Source: Acidobacteriota bacterium (lineage in GTDB: Bacteria; Acidobacteriota; Blastocatellia; Pyrinomonadales; Pyrinomonadaceae). From it: a stretch of 64,000 nucleotides of DNA. The stretch spans positions 1-64,000 of the forward strand of contig JAHBSL010000006.1 of the NCBI GenBank assembly GCA_019639135.1, written 5' to 3'. Shown here one piece after another: positions 1 through 8,466 of this stretch. The position numbers and the translations under genes are program-made. Position 1 is the first letter of the stretch, and every line of letters begins with the position of its first letter. The notes beneath the pieces are model-generated. The model was not told where the DNA came from and searched no databases. It was given only the letters and a program-made list of their open reading frames with translations.

Positions 1-6
1 AAAGGA

Positions 7-489
7 ATGTACGAATTTACGATGAAGGACATTGACGGCAACGACGTCAGCCTTGAAAAGTACAAAGGCAATGTCGTTATGCTCGTCAACGTCGCGAGCC
101 GTTGCGGGCTGACGCCTCAGTACGAAGGGCTTCAGGCCATTTACGACAAATACAAGGACCGCGGCTTCACAGTTCTCGGCTTCCCTGCCAACAATTTCAT
201 GGGCCAGGAACCCGGCACAGAGGCCGAGATCAAGGAGTTCTGTTCGCTGAACTACAACGTCGGCTTTCCGATGTTCTCAAAGATCTCAGTCAAAGGAACA
301 GACCAGCACCCGCTCTACCGCTTCCTCACGCATCCGGAAACGAACCCCGGCTTTGACGGCGACATCACGTGGAATTTCGAAAAGTTCCTCGCCGACCGCG
401 ACGGCAAGATCATCGCCCGCTTCTCGCCGCGGACGGTCCCGACCGATGCCGAAGTGATCGAAAAGCTCGAGGCTGCCCTCGCAAAGTGA
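7..489 (+). CDS. Glutathione peroxidase family protein
   Basis: Thiol peroxidase of the GPx family, reducing hydroperoxides at the expense of thioredoxin or glutathione. The 160 residues carry the three family signatures: the NVASRCG motif with the peroxidatic Cys33, the GFPANNFMGQEPG motif with Gln67, and WNFEKFL near residue 122. Cys79 sits where the resolving cysteine of thioredoxin-dependent members lies. It is a cysteine enzyme; no selenocysteine is involved. The length is normal for a bacterial GPx. The ATG at 7 is directly preceded by in-frame aaa gga at the window edge, so a start upstream of the window cannot be excluded. It ends against the convergent thpR with no gap between the stop codons. 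Confidence 0.93.
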   Translation: MYEFTMKDIDGNDVSLEKYKGNVVMLVNVASRCGLTPQYEGLQAIYDKYKDRGFTVLGFPANNFMGQEPGTEAEIKEFCSLNYNVGFPMFSKISVKGTDQHPLYRFLTHPETNPGFDGDITWNFEKFLADRDGKIIARFSPRTVPTDAEVIEKLEAALAK

Positions 490-1050
490 TCATCCGCCAA
501 GCGGAAACCGCTCGATTACCAGATATTGGGAGCCGGCTGGCGAAAGCCGGCTCTCATAGAGCACCATCTCCCTGACCTCAAACTCGATCGCCGCAAAGTG
601 TTCGCCCAGAAACGCCTCGATGAGCGGTCCGATTCCTTTTCCGGAACGGATCCTCTCCAGAGTAAGATGCGGCTTGAAGGTCAACCGCTCAGCTTTCAGG
701 CCGGCTGCCGCAGACGCCGCCTCGATCGTCACATTCAAATGCCGCAGCTTGCCTTCGTCGTCGTTTATCGAGAGGAACAGCACCTTGGTTCCAAAGCTTC
801 CCGGATCGGCGACCTCGACCCTGAAAGGCACTACCCCGGCCGCCGCGGATCTCGCAACATTGGCTATTGCCGACAGCCGCTCCTCCTCAACCTCGCCATA
901 GAAACGCAGCGTGATATGTAAGTTCTCCGCCCGGACCCAACTGACCCGAGCGCCCGGAAACTGCCGCCGCAAACCCGCAGAGTGCCTCGCCGCCGCCTCC
1001 CGAACAGCCGCAGGCACATCGACCGCCAGAAACATCCGCTTCGATCCCAT
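490..1050 (-). CDS. thpR: RNA 2',3'-cyclic phosphodiesterase (2H family)
   Basis: Enzyme of the LigT/ThpR branch of the 2H phosphoesterase superfamily, which opens 2',3'-cyclic phosphate ends of RNA. Both catalytic histidine motifs are visible: HITLRF near residue 45 and HLTLER near residue 128, the HxTx pair that defines the fold. The N-terminal start (MFLAVDVP) is typical and the 186-residue length is normal. No strong ribosome-binding site is seen before the ATG. The gene is convergent with the peroxidase and lies just downstream of a decayed transposase on the same strand. Confidence 0.9.
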   Translation of the reverse strand: MGSKRMFLAVDVPAAVREAAARHSAGLRRQFPGARVSWVRAENLHITLRFYGEVEEERLSAIANVARSAAAGVVPFRVEVADPGSFGTKVLFLSINDDEGKLRHLNVTIEAASAAAGLKAERLTFKPHLTLERIRSGKGIGPLIEAFLGEHFAAIEFEVREMVLYESRLSPAGSQYLVIERFPLGG

Positions 1051-1129
1051 CTAACCCAGCCAAAAACCTCGCGCCGATTTTATTAAAAACCACGAGAGCC
1101 AGAAACCCAACCGCACAGGCGGAAACACG

Positions 1130-1717
1130 ACCGGTAAAGAGGATGTGCTCGACGATGTGCTTTTTCAGGAGTGAAGTGTCACTCGTCGTCTGACCCAAAG
1201 TGTAGTTGATGATGTATTGTTTCTCGGTCGAAGCCTGCACGTTGTAGCCCGGTTTTAACTGACCGTTCTTCATGTGGTCTTCCTTCATCCGCATGAAGGT
1301 CGCATCCTGATCGGTCTTTGAATAGCTGCTCCGGCCCGCCAGGATCTTTTCTTTTTCGTCGTACTCGTCCAACTTCTGAGGCCAGTTCTTCTTCGCGTAG
1401 TTCAGCTTTTGCCGAACCTTCGGATCGACAGCTTTCGCCTTCAGAGCGTCGTTGATGTCTTCTATCGTCCGCTTCACGGCCTCCGGGTTTATGGCTTCGA
1501 AGTCGGGCTCGTTGGGCTGGTTCTCTTCATCGGCATAGACCTGTTCCACATACGTCCCGCCGCCCTTATAACTCCCCTCCAACGCCGAGATGTCCACCCG
1601 CTCTATCACCTCGTTAACCACCCGCACCGGATGATTATCGGGTACTATTTCTTCTAAACTCGGCGGCAACAACAGCGGCTGATTCTGCACATATCGCTTG
1701 AACACAACCTTCTTCAT
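1130..1717 (-). pseudogene. IS1182-type transposase remnant (internally deleted, truncated)
   Basis: The N-terminus ([20 protein letters not shown], then HPVRVVNEV and YKGGGT) matches the start of IS1182-family DDE transposases. The reading then jumps straight to a charged middle segment ([17 protein letters not shown]) and to the conserved block containing [18 protein letters not shown] and KPGYNVQ. The catalytic part in between is missing, so an in-frame internal deletion is inferred. Recognisable similarity ends near LLKKHIVEH, at about 1135. The open frame continues to 887 only as antisense of thpR. Both the deletion and the 3' loss make this a dead element. No terminal inverted repeats could be identified. 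Confidence 0.8.
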
Positions 1718-2072
1718 ACCAATATCTTAAAGCCACATCTTAAAGCCACTTCCCCCATTTTGCGCCAAAAAAATGAGGCCGCCTTTTCAGACTGCCTCCT
1801 CGGCGAGTTGATCATTCTCAGACTTCGAAGAGCCGGAGGTTTTCCGCTCGGCGAAGGGCCTTTCTTAGACCAAAAAAGATGCAGCTTTTTCGATCGGCTG
1901 GGTGAGCTTTCTCGGAGAACAGCGAGAGGCCGGGTTTGCTTGGCAATGGGTGTGATCTCTTTGCTGTGTGTGAGCGGGGTTTCGGGGTATTCTATAGGCG
2001 ACCCCAAGTGCGATGCGGCCGGCCGCTTCCCTGTCCTGCAAATTGCGGCCGAGATAGAAGAGGTAAATCCAG
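1718..2072. other. Non-coding stretch beside the transposase remnant
   Basis: About 355 bases with open frames on both strands but no recognisable protein. It starts with a short tandem repeat (1724-1749) directly upstream of the transposase remnant. It is probably decayed insertion-element flank plus the leader of the small zinc-ribbon gene at 2073. Confidence 0.4.
1724..1749. repeat. Perfect 13-bp tandem duplication
   Basis: The 13-mer atcttaaagccac occurs twice head to tail at 1724-1736 and 1737-1749, just upstream of the start codon of the transposase remnant. It may be a scar of element insertion or replication slippage. Confidence 0.8.
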
Positions 2073-2303
2073 ATGACGACACGAGCACAATTTGACGCGG
2101 ATAGGTTCGAGGAGATCAAGACTGAATCGAGCGTGAAGACCGCCGCAACGCCTCACGAGATGCTTTGCGAGCAATGCGGCCGGACGGCGTTCGTTGATGC
2201 GGACACACACGACACGTTTCGGCGAAAGGCCGAGCAAGGAATCGCGGAAGGATTTCTCTGCGGGGCATGCCTGGCGGCAAACCTTGAAGCCGAGCGGATG
2301 TGA
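2073..2303 (+). CDS. Small zinc-ribbon-like protein of unknown function
   Basis: A 76-residue protein not recognised as a named family. It has two CxxC pairs, CEQC near residue 32 and CGAC near residue 64, separated by about 28 residues. That spacing suits a zinc ribbon. The remainder is acidic and polar with no signal peptide or membrane segment. A purine-rich stretch (agaagagg) lies about 10 bases upstream of the ATG and serves as a plausible ribosome-binding site. It is convergent with the protease gene, with 9 bases between stop codons. Function is not inferable from this context. Confidence 0.55.
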   Translation: MTTRAQFDADRFEEIKTESSVKTAATPHEMLCEQCGRTAFVDADTHDTFRRKAEQGIAEGFLCGACLAANLEAERM

Positions 2304-2312
2304 TCAGCGGCT

Positions 2313-3443
2313 CTAGATATCGAGCTCTTTTTTCGCGACGAGGTAGTTCAGTATCCGGTCGCGGGAGATAAGCCCGACCAGCCGGCCGCCCTCGAGTACC
2401 GGAAGCTGATTGACGTCCGCACGGCCCATCGCCTCAAGAGCCTCTACTATCGATGCCTCCGGCGTGGCAGTTTGGAGTTCGTCAAAGGGCCGCATTACAT
2501 CGTCAACCGTTTTCATCGGCCACATTGTCCGCTCGACCGAGCGAACATCGGCGGGCGTCACAAGCCCCAATAGCTCCCCATTCTCTTCGACCAGAAAGCA
2601 GCGGTTCCCGGCCCGCAAGATATTGTCATCGACCAGCGATTGCAGGTTAGTCCGCGGATCGACGCGGGCACATTCGGTCGTCATAAGGTCTCGGACCTTG
2701 AGCCCGGCGAAAGCCTGCGTCATCTCCGACTGCGCGTAGCTCGCCCTTGCCGAGGTCAGCAGAAACCAGCCGATGAAGGCGATCCAGATCCCGCCGATAC
2801 CCGAACCGCGGAAGAAAGCGATGATGCCAAAAATGATGAAGCCGAAGGCTATCGATTGGCCGATCAGCGATGCCGCCTTCGTAGCCCGCTCGCGGTCCTT
2901 TACGAAGCCCCAGATCGCCGCCCGCATCACCCGGCCGCCGTCCATCGGAAATCCGGGCACCATGTTGAAAACGGCAAGAGCGATGTTGATGTAACCAAGC
3001 CAGACAAAAACCGCCATTAGCGGTGACGAGGCATCTGCCCCGAACGACCAGCCCATAAGAAACGCCGCTCCAAGGCAAACGGCCCCGATCACGGCGCTCG
3101 TTATCGGCCCGACGATGCCGATCCAAAACTCCATCTTTGCGCTCTCGGCATCCTTTTCCATCTGCGCCACGCCGCCGAGTGCGAAGAGCGTTATCGACTT
3201 GACCGGAATGTCGTACGAACGAGCGACCAATGCGTGAGACATCTCGTGGATGACGATCGCCGCAAAGAACATCACCGCCGACCCGATCGCCATCGCCCAA
3301 ATAACGCCGTCGCCCCATTCAGGATGCGACTGGCCAAAATAACCGCCGAGCGAAAGAGTGATCAGAACGGCGATGATCAGCCAACTGTAGTGAATGCCGA
3401 TCTCGATGCCGAGTATCTTTCCAAATCTGATATGCGTTCTCAT
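2313..3443 (-). CDS. Site-2 protease family (M50) membrane metalloprotease with two CBS domains
   Basis: Intramembrane zinc protease of the M50 family. From the chosen start ([10 protein letters not shown]) the protein has 376 residues. It has several membrane helices, the zinc motif HEMSH at 66-70 in a helix, the second family motif [11 protein letters not shown] at 160-170 that supplies the aspartate ligand, then two CBS domains at about 250-305 and 315-372. This layout matches the SpoIVFB/Rip3-like subgroup, in which CBS domains are thought to bind nucleotides and gate the protease. A longer frame opens at 3503, but a ggggaaag Shine-Dalgarno lies about 10 bases before 3443. The substrate is unknown; no sigma/anti-sigma pair adjoins it. 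Confidence 0.92.
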   Translation of the reverse strand: MRTHIRFGKILGIEIGIHYSWLIIAVLITLSLGGYFGQSHPEWGDGVIWAMAIGSAVMFFAAIVIHEMSHALVARSYDIPVKSITLFALGGVAQMEKDAESAKMEFWIGIVGPITSAVIGAVCLGAAFLMGWSFGADASSPLMAVFVWLGYINIALAVFNMVPGFPMDGGRVMRAAIWGFVKDRERATKAASLIGQSIAFGFIIFGIIAFFRGSGIGGIWIAFIGWFLLTSARASYAQSEMTQAFAGLKVRDLMTTECARVDPRTNLQSLVDDNILRAGNRCFLVEENGELLGLVTPADVRSVERTMWPMKTVDDVMRPFDELQTATPEASIVEALEAMGRADVNQLPVLEGGRLVGLISRDRILNYLVAKKELDI

Positions 3444-3559
3444 TCGTCGATCGTCTTTCCCCGAAATCGTCGCGGCTTTCCGAACACTGCCTTGTGAATA
3501 CACTCGTCGCCGCTGAAAATTATATGTTAGATTATTTCATACTTTTACCGTAACCGCCG

Positions 3560-4690
3560 ATGCCCGAACCGCTGGCCAGCCGAATTCGCCCGACCAAACT
3601 CGAAGATTACATCGGGCAGGAGCACCTTGTCGGCGAGGGCAAGCCGCTCCGGCTCGCCATCGAACAGAAGAGCATTTTTTCGTTCATTCTTTGGGGCCCG
3701 CCGGGCACGGGAAAGACGACGCTTGCCCGCATCTACGCCAACGCTATCGAGGCCGAGTTCTTTGAGCTTTCCGCCGTTTCCGCCGGCAAGGAGGACATCC
3801 GGAAGCTGATCGCTTTGCCGACAATGGGCCGGCCGAAGGTGCTTTTTCTCGACGAGATCCACCGCTTTAACAAGGCTCAGCAGGATTTTCTGCTGCCTTT
3901 TGTCGAATCGGGCGGGCTCGTCCTGATCGGGGCGACGACCGAGAACCCGAGCTTTGAGGTCATCCCGGCACTGCTCTCGCGGCTTCGCGTTTTCACGCTC
4001 AAGGAATTTACACGGGAAGAAATGTTCGCCATCATCGTCCGCTCGGGATACGAACTCGGTGATGAGGCGAAAGAGTGGCTTGCCGAGCTGGCAAACGGCG
4101 ACGCCCGTCAGGCCCTGACGATGATCGAGAATGCCGCCGAGCTTTACGGCGATCTGACGATCGAGAATCTGAAGGAAGCGCTGCAAAACCGCTTTCTCCG
4201 CTATGACAAAAAGGGCGAGGAGCACTACAACGTCATCAGCGCGTTCATCAAGTCGATGCGGGCAAGCGACCCGGATGCGGCGATCTATTACCTCGCCAGG
4301 ATGATCGAGAGCGGCGAGGACCCGAAGTTCATTGCCCGCCGGATGGTGATCTTCGCATCGGAAGACATCGGGCTGGCACAGCCGACGGCACTGGTCGTGG
4401 CGAACGCCGTTTTCCGTGCGGTAGAGACCATCGGCTATCCCGAATGCTCGCTCAACCTTGCCCATGGAGCAGCTTACCTCGCCCGTGCCGCCAAGGACCG
4501 CTCGGCGAACGATGCCATCGCCGAAGCACTCGCCGATGCCAAGCGGTTCGGCAATCTGCCCGTCCCGATGAAGCTACGCAATGCCCCGACCAAGCTGATG
4601 AAAGAACTCGGCTACGGGAAAGAAGCCGAGGACGAGAAGGACAGCCTGCTCCCCGCAAAGCTCAAGGGCAAGAAATATCTAAAAGACTAG
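3560..4690 (+). CDS. rarA: Replication-associated recombination protein A (AAA+ ATPase)
   Basis: RarA/MgsA family clamp-loader-like ATPase acting at stalled replication forks. Residues 1-20 contain the typical LASRIRPTKLEDYIGQEHL opening. Walker A GPPGTGKTT is at 46-54, Walker B LFLDEIHRF near 95-103, and a sensor segment GATTENPSFE follows. The C-terminal half carries the family block around HYNVISAFIKSMRGSDPDAA-like residues and the end motif YLPEx-like region is short. At 376 residues it is shorter than the E. coli protein but within the range of the family. It is divergent from the protease gene; the starts lie about 115 bases apart. Confidence 0.93.
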   Translation: MPEPLASRIRPTKLEDYIGQEHLVGEGKPLRLAIEQKSIFSFILWGPPGTGKTTLARIYANAIEAEFFELSAVSAGKEDIRKLIALPTMGRPKVLFLDEIHRFNKAQQDFLLPFVESGGLVLIGATTENPSFEVIPALLSRLRVFTLKEFTREEMFAIIVRSGYELGDEAKEWLAELANGDARQALTMIENAAELYGDLTIENLKEALQNRFLRYDKKGEEHYNVISAFIKSMRASDPDAAIYYLARMIESGEDPKFIARRMVIFASEDIGLAQPTALVVANAVFRAVETIGYPECSLNLAHGAAYLARAAKDRSANDAIAEALADAKRFGNLPVPMKLRNAPTKLMKELGYGKEAEDEKDSLLPAKLKGKKYLKD

Positions 4691-4694
4691 CTTA

Positions 4695-4723
4695 TTGAGA
4701 AACGCGGAACCTTCCTTTACATT
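4695..4723 (+). promoter_or_regulatory. Predicted sigma-70 promoter of the TetR-S41 unit
   Basis: TTGAGA at 4695-4700, a 17-base spacer, and TACATT at 4718-4723. It is overlapped by an inverted repeat of 8-base arms, acgcggaa at 4702-4709 and ttccgcgt at 4723-4730. The arms could be a second operator or a weak rarA terminator (no T-run). Confidence 0.45.
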
Positions 4724-4742
4724 TCCGCGTAAGAGGAATATT

Positions 4743-4767
4743 ATGACCACTGGACGATATTGGTCAT
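4743..4767 (+). promoter_or_regulatory. Palindromic operator candidate for the TetR regulator
   Basis: ATGACCA at 4743-4749 is mirrored by TGGTCAT at 4761-4767, giving an 18-bp centre-to-centre palindrome about 20 bases downstream of the predicted -10 box and 19 bases before the TetR start codon. Position and symmetry suit autorepression by a TetR dimer. Confidence 0.55.
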
Positions 4768-4785
4768 TCGTCAAACAAAGATCAT

Positions 4786-5394
4786 ATGGATACCGGAACG
4801 AAACGAGACGTAAAGAGCGACATTCTTGATGCGACGGACCGCCTTTTGGTTCGGTACGGCTACAAAAAAATGACGATAGACGACCTGGCCCGCGAGACCG
4901 GCATCGGCAAGGGCTCGGTCTATCTCCATTTCTCGAGCAAGCAGGATATCGCCCTTTCGCACATCGATAGGATCGTTGACCGGCTCACGGCCCGCCTTCG
5001 GTTGATCGCGAGCAAAGATTCGCCGCCCGAAGAGCGGCTTGCCGAGATGCTGGTCGAGCGCGTCGTCTTCCGGTTCAAGAGCGTTCAGCATTATACCGAG
5101 AGCATCAACGAGCTGCTGGCGAGCATCCGTCCGGCTTTGCTCGAACGGCGAAAGGTTCATTTCGAGACCGAGGCAGATATCCTCGCCAAGGTGATCAGCG
5201 CGGGAATCGCTGAGGGCTCGATGCGGGAAGTTGACGCGACGTGTACGGCGATGGCGATGCTGACCGCAACCAATTCGCTTTTGCCGTTCAGCCTCAGCGT
5301 AAAGGAACTCGGAAAGCTGGAAGAGATCCGCGGGCGGGCGGAGCAGACCGCCAGGCTTCTTATTTATGGTTTGGTGAAAAGGAAAGAAAGTTAA
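4786..5394 (+). CDS. TetR/AcrR family transcriptional regulator
   Basis: DNA-binding repressor of 202 residues. The N-terminal helix-turn-helix runs from about residue 11 to 58. It includes the hallmark sequences ILDATDRLL, KMTIDDLARETGIGKGSVYLHF and the SSKQDI segment after the recognition helix. The C-terminal ligand-binding half is divergent, as usual. It starts 19 bases after a palindromic operator candidate, so autoregulation is likely. The S41 peptidase gene follows after 18 bases on the same strand and is probably co-regulated. The effector cannot be deduced. Confidence 0.92.
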   Translation: MDTGTKRDVKSDILDATDRLLVRYGYKKMTIDDLARETGIGKGSVYLHFSSKQDIALSHIDRIVDRLTARLRLIASKDSPPEERLAEMLVERVVFRFKSVQHYTESINELLASIRPALLERRKVHFETEADILAKVISAGIAEGSMREVDATCTAMAMLTATNSLLPFSLSVKELGKLEEIRGRAEQTARLLIYGLVKRKES

Positions 5395-5412
5395 ATATCC
5401 GGAGGCATTAAT

Positions 5413-6501
5413 ATGTATTTTTCTTCGTTAATGATAAAGGTCGTGTTGTTCATCGTTTTGGCGTTGGTAGCGACCTGTTTTGGGCAAGGCCCGGCGGCGG
5501 CGGCCGATATGCCCATTGATGCGGCCACGAGGGCTGCCGTCATCGCAAAGCTCGCGGATGATCTTCGAGCGAATTACGTCTTCCCGGAGGTCGCGTCAAA
5601 GACCGCGGGAATGCTCGAAAAGAACCGCACGGACGGCAAATATGAAACGATCACAAGCGGCAAAGCATTTGCGGAAGCCCTGACCGCGGACATGCAGGCG
5701 GTGACGAACGACCTGCATTTGCGGGTGCGGTTTTCGCCGAACGTGCTGCCGGTCAGCCAGCCGAGGTCCGAACCGACCGAGGCCGAAAAGACCAAACACA
5801 GGAACAATGTCCTCAATATCAACGCCGGTTTCGAAACCGTAGAACGGCTTCGCGGGAACATCGGCTACATTAAGCTCAACGGCTTCTCTGACCCCGAGAT
5901 CGGGAAAGAAACGGTCGAGGCGGCGATGAACTTCATCGCCAATACCGAGGCACTGATCATCGACCTTCGGCAGAACGGCGGCGGTTCGCCGGAGATGGTC
6001 GCACTCATTTCGTCATATCTTTTCGGCGATAAGCCGGTGCATCTGAACAGCCTCTATTGGCGAGCCGGTGACCGGACGGAGGAATTTTGGACAAAACCGG
6101 AGGTCAAGGGCCGGAAGTATGGAGATAAGCCGGTTTTTGTACTTACGGCAAAGCGGACATTCTCGGCGGGCGAGGAATTCACCTATAACCTCAAGAACCT
6201 GAAACGGGCAACGATCATCGGCGAAACGACCGGCGGCGGAGCTCATCCGGGAGAGATGTTCCGGCTCGGTGATCATTTTTCGGCTTTCATTTCGACGGGC
6301 CGGGCGATCAGCCCGATCACGAAAACGAACTGGGAAGGAACGGGCGTTGAACCGGACGTTAAGGTAGCGAAAGAAGAAGCCTTCAAGACGGCTTACGTAA
6401 TGGCGATCGAGCACCTTGCGACAAAGCCTGAGAATGCGGACTTCAAGAACGCGATCGCCGAACTGATAGGGGAAATAAAGAAGAATCCGGCGAAACACTG
6501 A
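5413..6501 (+). CDS. Exported S41 family serine peptidase
   Basis: Serine peptidase of the C-terminal-processing/IRBP-like S41 family, 362 residues. A hydrophobic N-terminal segment (residues 8-31) is a signal peptide or anchor. An N-terminal helical domain covers about 36-110. The catalytic domain has the strand motif DLRQNGGG at 184-191 and the nucleophile region FSAGEEF with Ser251. The usual PDZ domain between these parts is not evident, as in the IRBP-like branch. ccggagg at 5399-5405 is a good ribosome-binding site for this start. The gene lies in the TetR unit and ends before a clear terminator. The substrate is unknown. Confidence 0.88.
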   Translation: MYFSSLMIKVVLFIVLALVATCFGQGPAAAADMPIDAATRAAVIAKLADDLRANYVFPEVASKTAGMLEKNRTDGKYETITSGKAFAEALTADMQAVTNDLHLRVRFSPNVLPVSQPRSEPTEAEKTKHRNNVLNINAGFETVERLRGNIGYIKLNGFSDPEIGKETVEAAMNFIANTEALIIDLRQNGGGSPEMVALISSYLFGDKPVHLNSLYWRAGDRTEEFWTKPEVKGRKYGDKPVFVLTAKRTFSAGEEFTYNLKNLKRATIIGETTGGGAHPGEMFRLGDHFSAFISTGRAISPITKTNWEGTGVEPDVKVAKEEAFKTAYVMAIEHLATKPENADFKNAIAELIGEIKKNPAKH

Positions 6502-6520
6502 TCGCCGGGGAAATATCGAA

Positions 6521-6550
6521 AGCAGGCTCGGAGCTCGGGCCTGCTTTTTT
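6521..6550 (+). terminator. Rho-independent terminator after the S41 peptidase
   Basis: AGCAGGC at 6521-6527 pairs with GCCTGCT at 6539-6545, followed by six Ts. It may also act for the convergent receiver gene, which ends at 6549. Confidence 0.85.
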
Positions 6551-7007
6551 AGCGCTTCCAATAAGAGCGGATCTTGAGGTCGAGCATCGGGAAGGCGCAG
6601 TACTCGACGTTGCGGCCCGATTCGCGGAGCTTCTGGACCATCGGGATGGCGGCGTCGGCATTGCGGGTGTGAACGACGATGGTCGCCGCACGATGCAGCT
6701 CTCGGCGTTCGTCAAGCCATTCGGCGATCGCGTATCCGGTGCTCGCGTAATCGTCGTGGTCGTTCGATTCGTAGTGGTGCGGGAGCAGGTCGTGATCGAG
6801 AAAAATGGCGTCGAAAGAGCCTCTTTCGAGAAGTTGCTTTGCCTCCTCGACCGTTTCGGCTATCGCCAGTTCGTCGCCGGAAAAACGCTTCTGGAACCAG
6901 GTGTGCCGCCGCTTGTCGTCATCGAGGAGAAAGACGCGGATCGGCGTCCTGTCTGCCTCCAGGTCCGCAAGCCCGAGCTTGATGAGGATACTGCGAAAAA
7001 CTCCCAT
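6549..7007 (-). CDS. Cyclic-phosphate processing receiver-domain protein
   Basis: A 152-residue single-domain protein resembling the cyclic-phosphate-processing receiver family, a response-regulator-like fold found near RNA repair and 2',3'-cyclic phosphate enzymes. It keeps acidic-pocket-like residues DDD at 29-31, the FLDHDL motif at 69-74 where the phosphoacceptor Asp of true receivers lies, and a late HTRN motif at 113-116. The histidine-rich loop between the last two motifs (HHYESNDHDD) is unusual for a phosphoreceiver. No output domain and no histidine kinase adjoin it. The family assignment is from recalled motif similarity, and the enzymatic role is inferred for the family as a whole. 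Confidence 0.7.
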   Translation of the reverse strand: MGVFRSILIKLGLADLEADRTPIRVFLLDDDKRRHTWFQKRFSGDELAIAETVEEAKQLLERGSFDAIFLDHDLLPHHYESNDHDDYASTGYAIAEWLDERRELHRAATIVVHTRNADAAIPMVQKLRESGRNVEYCAFPMLDLKIRSYWKR

Positions 7008-7141
7008 AAATGCCGCAATTCAGCAAATGAGAATATAGCATATCCGCCGATATCAGCGCTTGGCGGGCGGGCGCTACAACCCGGCACGCTCATCTGTTAT
7101 CATCCTTTTTCAGGATGGCAATTTCCGAGAAGAAGCGAGTA

Positions 7142-7876
7142 ATGACCGTTGCGGACGAACAGCCCGCCGGCGAGTTGTGCGAGGTCTGTTTCGGCACCGG
7201 GATGGAGATCGTCGCCGGCAAAGGAGCCCGCCCATGCAAGTGCCAAAAGACCGGCCGGCACACCGACCCATTTGAAAAGGTTCGCGTTCCGCGTCGCTAC
7301 TCCCGCTGCCATTTCAGCAACTACACGGCACAGAACGAATCGCAGAAACTCGCTCTGCTTTTTGCGAGTAATTTTACGAACGAGTATCCCGCGGAGGACC
7401 GAGGGCTCTTATTGTCGGGCCCAGTCGGCGTCGGGAAGACACACCTCGCGGTCTCGATCCTCAAGGGACTGACCGAACGCGGTTTCTCATGTTTGTTTTA
7501 CGAGTTCGGCTCGCTTTTGAAAGAGATCCAGGATTCCTACAACCCGCGGACACAGGCATCGGAACTGGCCGTTCTGGCACCGGTGCTGAATGCTGAAGTG
7601 CTTGTGCTTGATGAGCTCGGAGCTTCAAAGCCGACGGATTGGGTCCGCGATACGATGGCTTACATAATTAACACCCGCTACAACGATGCACGAGTGACAA
7701 TTTTCACGACAAATTATCCCGACCGCACATCCAACGAACGCGAAGAGACGCTCGAAGATCGGATCGGAGTTCGACTCAGGTCGAGGCTGTATGAGATGTG
7801 CCGGACGATCGAGATCGAAGGCGCTGACTTCCGCAAAACGCTTCAATCCGGGCGAAACGCGAGGCCCGGTTTTTGA
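7142..7876 (+). CDS. DnaC/IstB-like AAA+ ATPase with N-terminal zinc motif
   Basis: ATPase of the DnaC/DnaI helicase-loader superfamily, about 244 residues from the chosen ATG. An N-terminal Cys cluster (C13, C16, C32, C34: CEVC and CKC) forms a zinc-binding knuckle as in DnaC-related loaders. Walker A GPVGVGKT is at 93-100, Walker [10 protein letters not shown] near 154-161, and a sensor TTNYP follows. No transposase adjoins it, so a chromosomal helicase-loader or repair role is more likely than an IstB role. An alternative ATG at 7115 lacks a spaced ribosome-binding site; gagaag precedes 7142. The 3' end overlaps the convergent msrQ by 34 bases. Confidence 0.82.
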   Translation: MTVADEQPAGELCEVCFGTGMEIVAGKGARPCKCQKTGRHTDPFEKVRVPRRYSRCHFSNYTAQNESQKLALLFASNFTNEYPAEDRGLLLSGPVGVGKTHLAVSILKGLTERGFSCLFYEFGSLLKEIQDSYNPRTQASELAVLAPVLNAEVLVLDELGASKPTDWVRDTMAYIINTRYNDARVTIFTTNYPDRTSNEREETLEDRIGVRLRSRLYEMCRTIEIEGADFRKTLQSGRNARPGF

Positions 7877-8466
7877 CCCTCCTTTTTGGCCGTTTGCCTG
7901 TAGAAAAGTCGGATGCCAAACAGCAATGCGAGCCCCGTGGCAAATAGTGCAGGATAATAGAGATCGGACTTGACGATCATCCAGAAATGCACAACCCCAA
8001 GTATCGCAACCAGATAGCTTAGCCGGTGCAGCCGCTGCCAGTTCTTCCCGCCCAGTTTCTTGATAGCCCCGTTCGTCGAGGTCACGGCCAGCGGGAGCAT
8101 TACCAGAAACGCAGCCATTCCTACGGCAATGAACGGCCGCTGAGCCACGTCGCCGACGATCGCCGTCAAGTTGCCGGACTTGTCAAAAATGCTGTAGGTG
8201 ACGAGATGTGTTGAGCAATAAAAGAACGCCAGAAGGCCGAGCATTCGCCGGCTCTTGATCAAAATATTCCAGCCGAACAATTTCCGGAGCGGCGTGACCG
8301 TAAGAGTCGCGAGGAGCATCACCAAGGTCATCACTCCAGTCGCCCTCAGGAAATACTCGATCGGATTTGCCCCGAGCCTGCCCGTAGCTGCGTCAAAGAG
8401 CAGCAGCCCGAGAGGAATCAGGGCATTCACGCCCAATATGAGTTTTAAGAAGCGCGCGTTGTCCAT
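7843..8466 (-). CDS. msrQ: Protein-methionine-sulfoxide reductase heme-binding subunit
   Basis: Membrane partner of MsrP (formerly YedZ). It passes electrons through heme b to the periplasmic molybdoenzyme that repairs oxidised methionine in exported proteins. The 207 residues form about six membrane helices. The expected heme histidines appear in [17 protein letters not shown] and VVHFWMI. The start codon overlaps the msrP stop by one base (TAATG), indicating translational coupling. Confidence 0.93.
   Translation of the reverse strand: MDNARFLKLILGVNALIPLGLLLFDAATGRLGANPIEYFLRATGVMTLVMLLATLTVTPLRKLFGWNILIKSRRMLGLLAFFYCSTHLVTYSIFDKSGNLTAIVGDVAQRPFIAVGMAAFLVMLPLAVTSTNGAIKKLGGKNWQRLHRLSYLVAILGVVHFWMIVKSDLYYPALFATGLALLFGIRLFYRQTAKKEGQKPGLAFRPD

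Noticed and set aside
887..1129. C-terminal 80 codons of the transposase-like frame
   Set aside because: The reading frame continues past the end of recognisable similarity only because it runs antisense through thpR.
1714..2095. Open frames of 124 (minus) and 111 (plus) codons beside the transposase remnant
   Set aside because: No motif, no ribosome-binding site, overlapping one another; treated as non-coding flank.
3545..4465. 306-codon minus-strand frame over rarA
   Set aside because: Antisense of a strongly conserved AAA+ gene, no recognisable protein motif.
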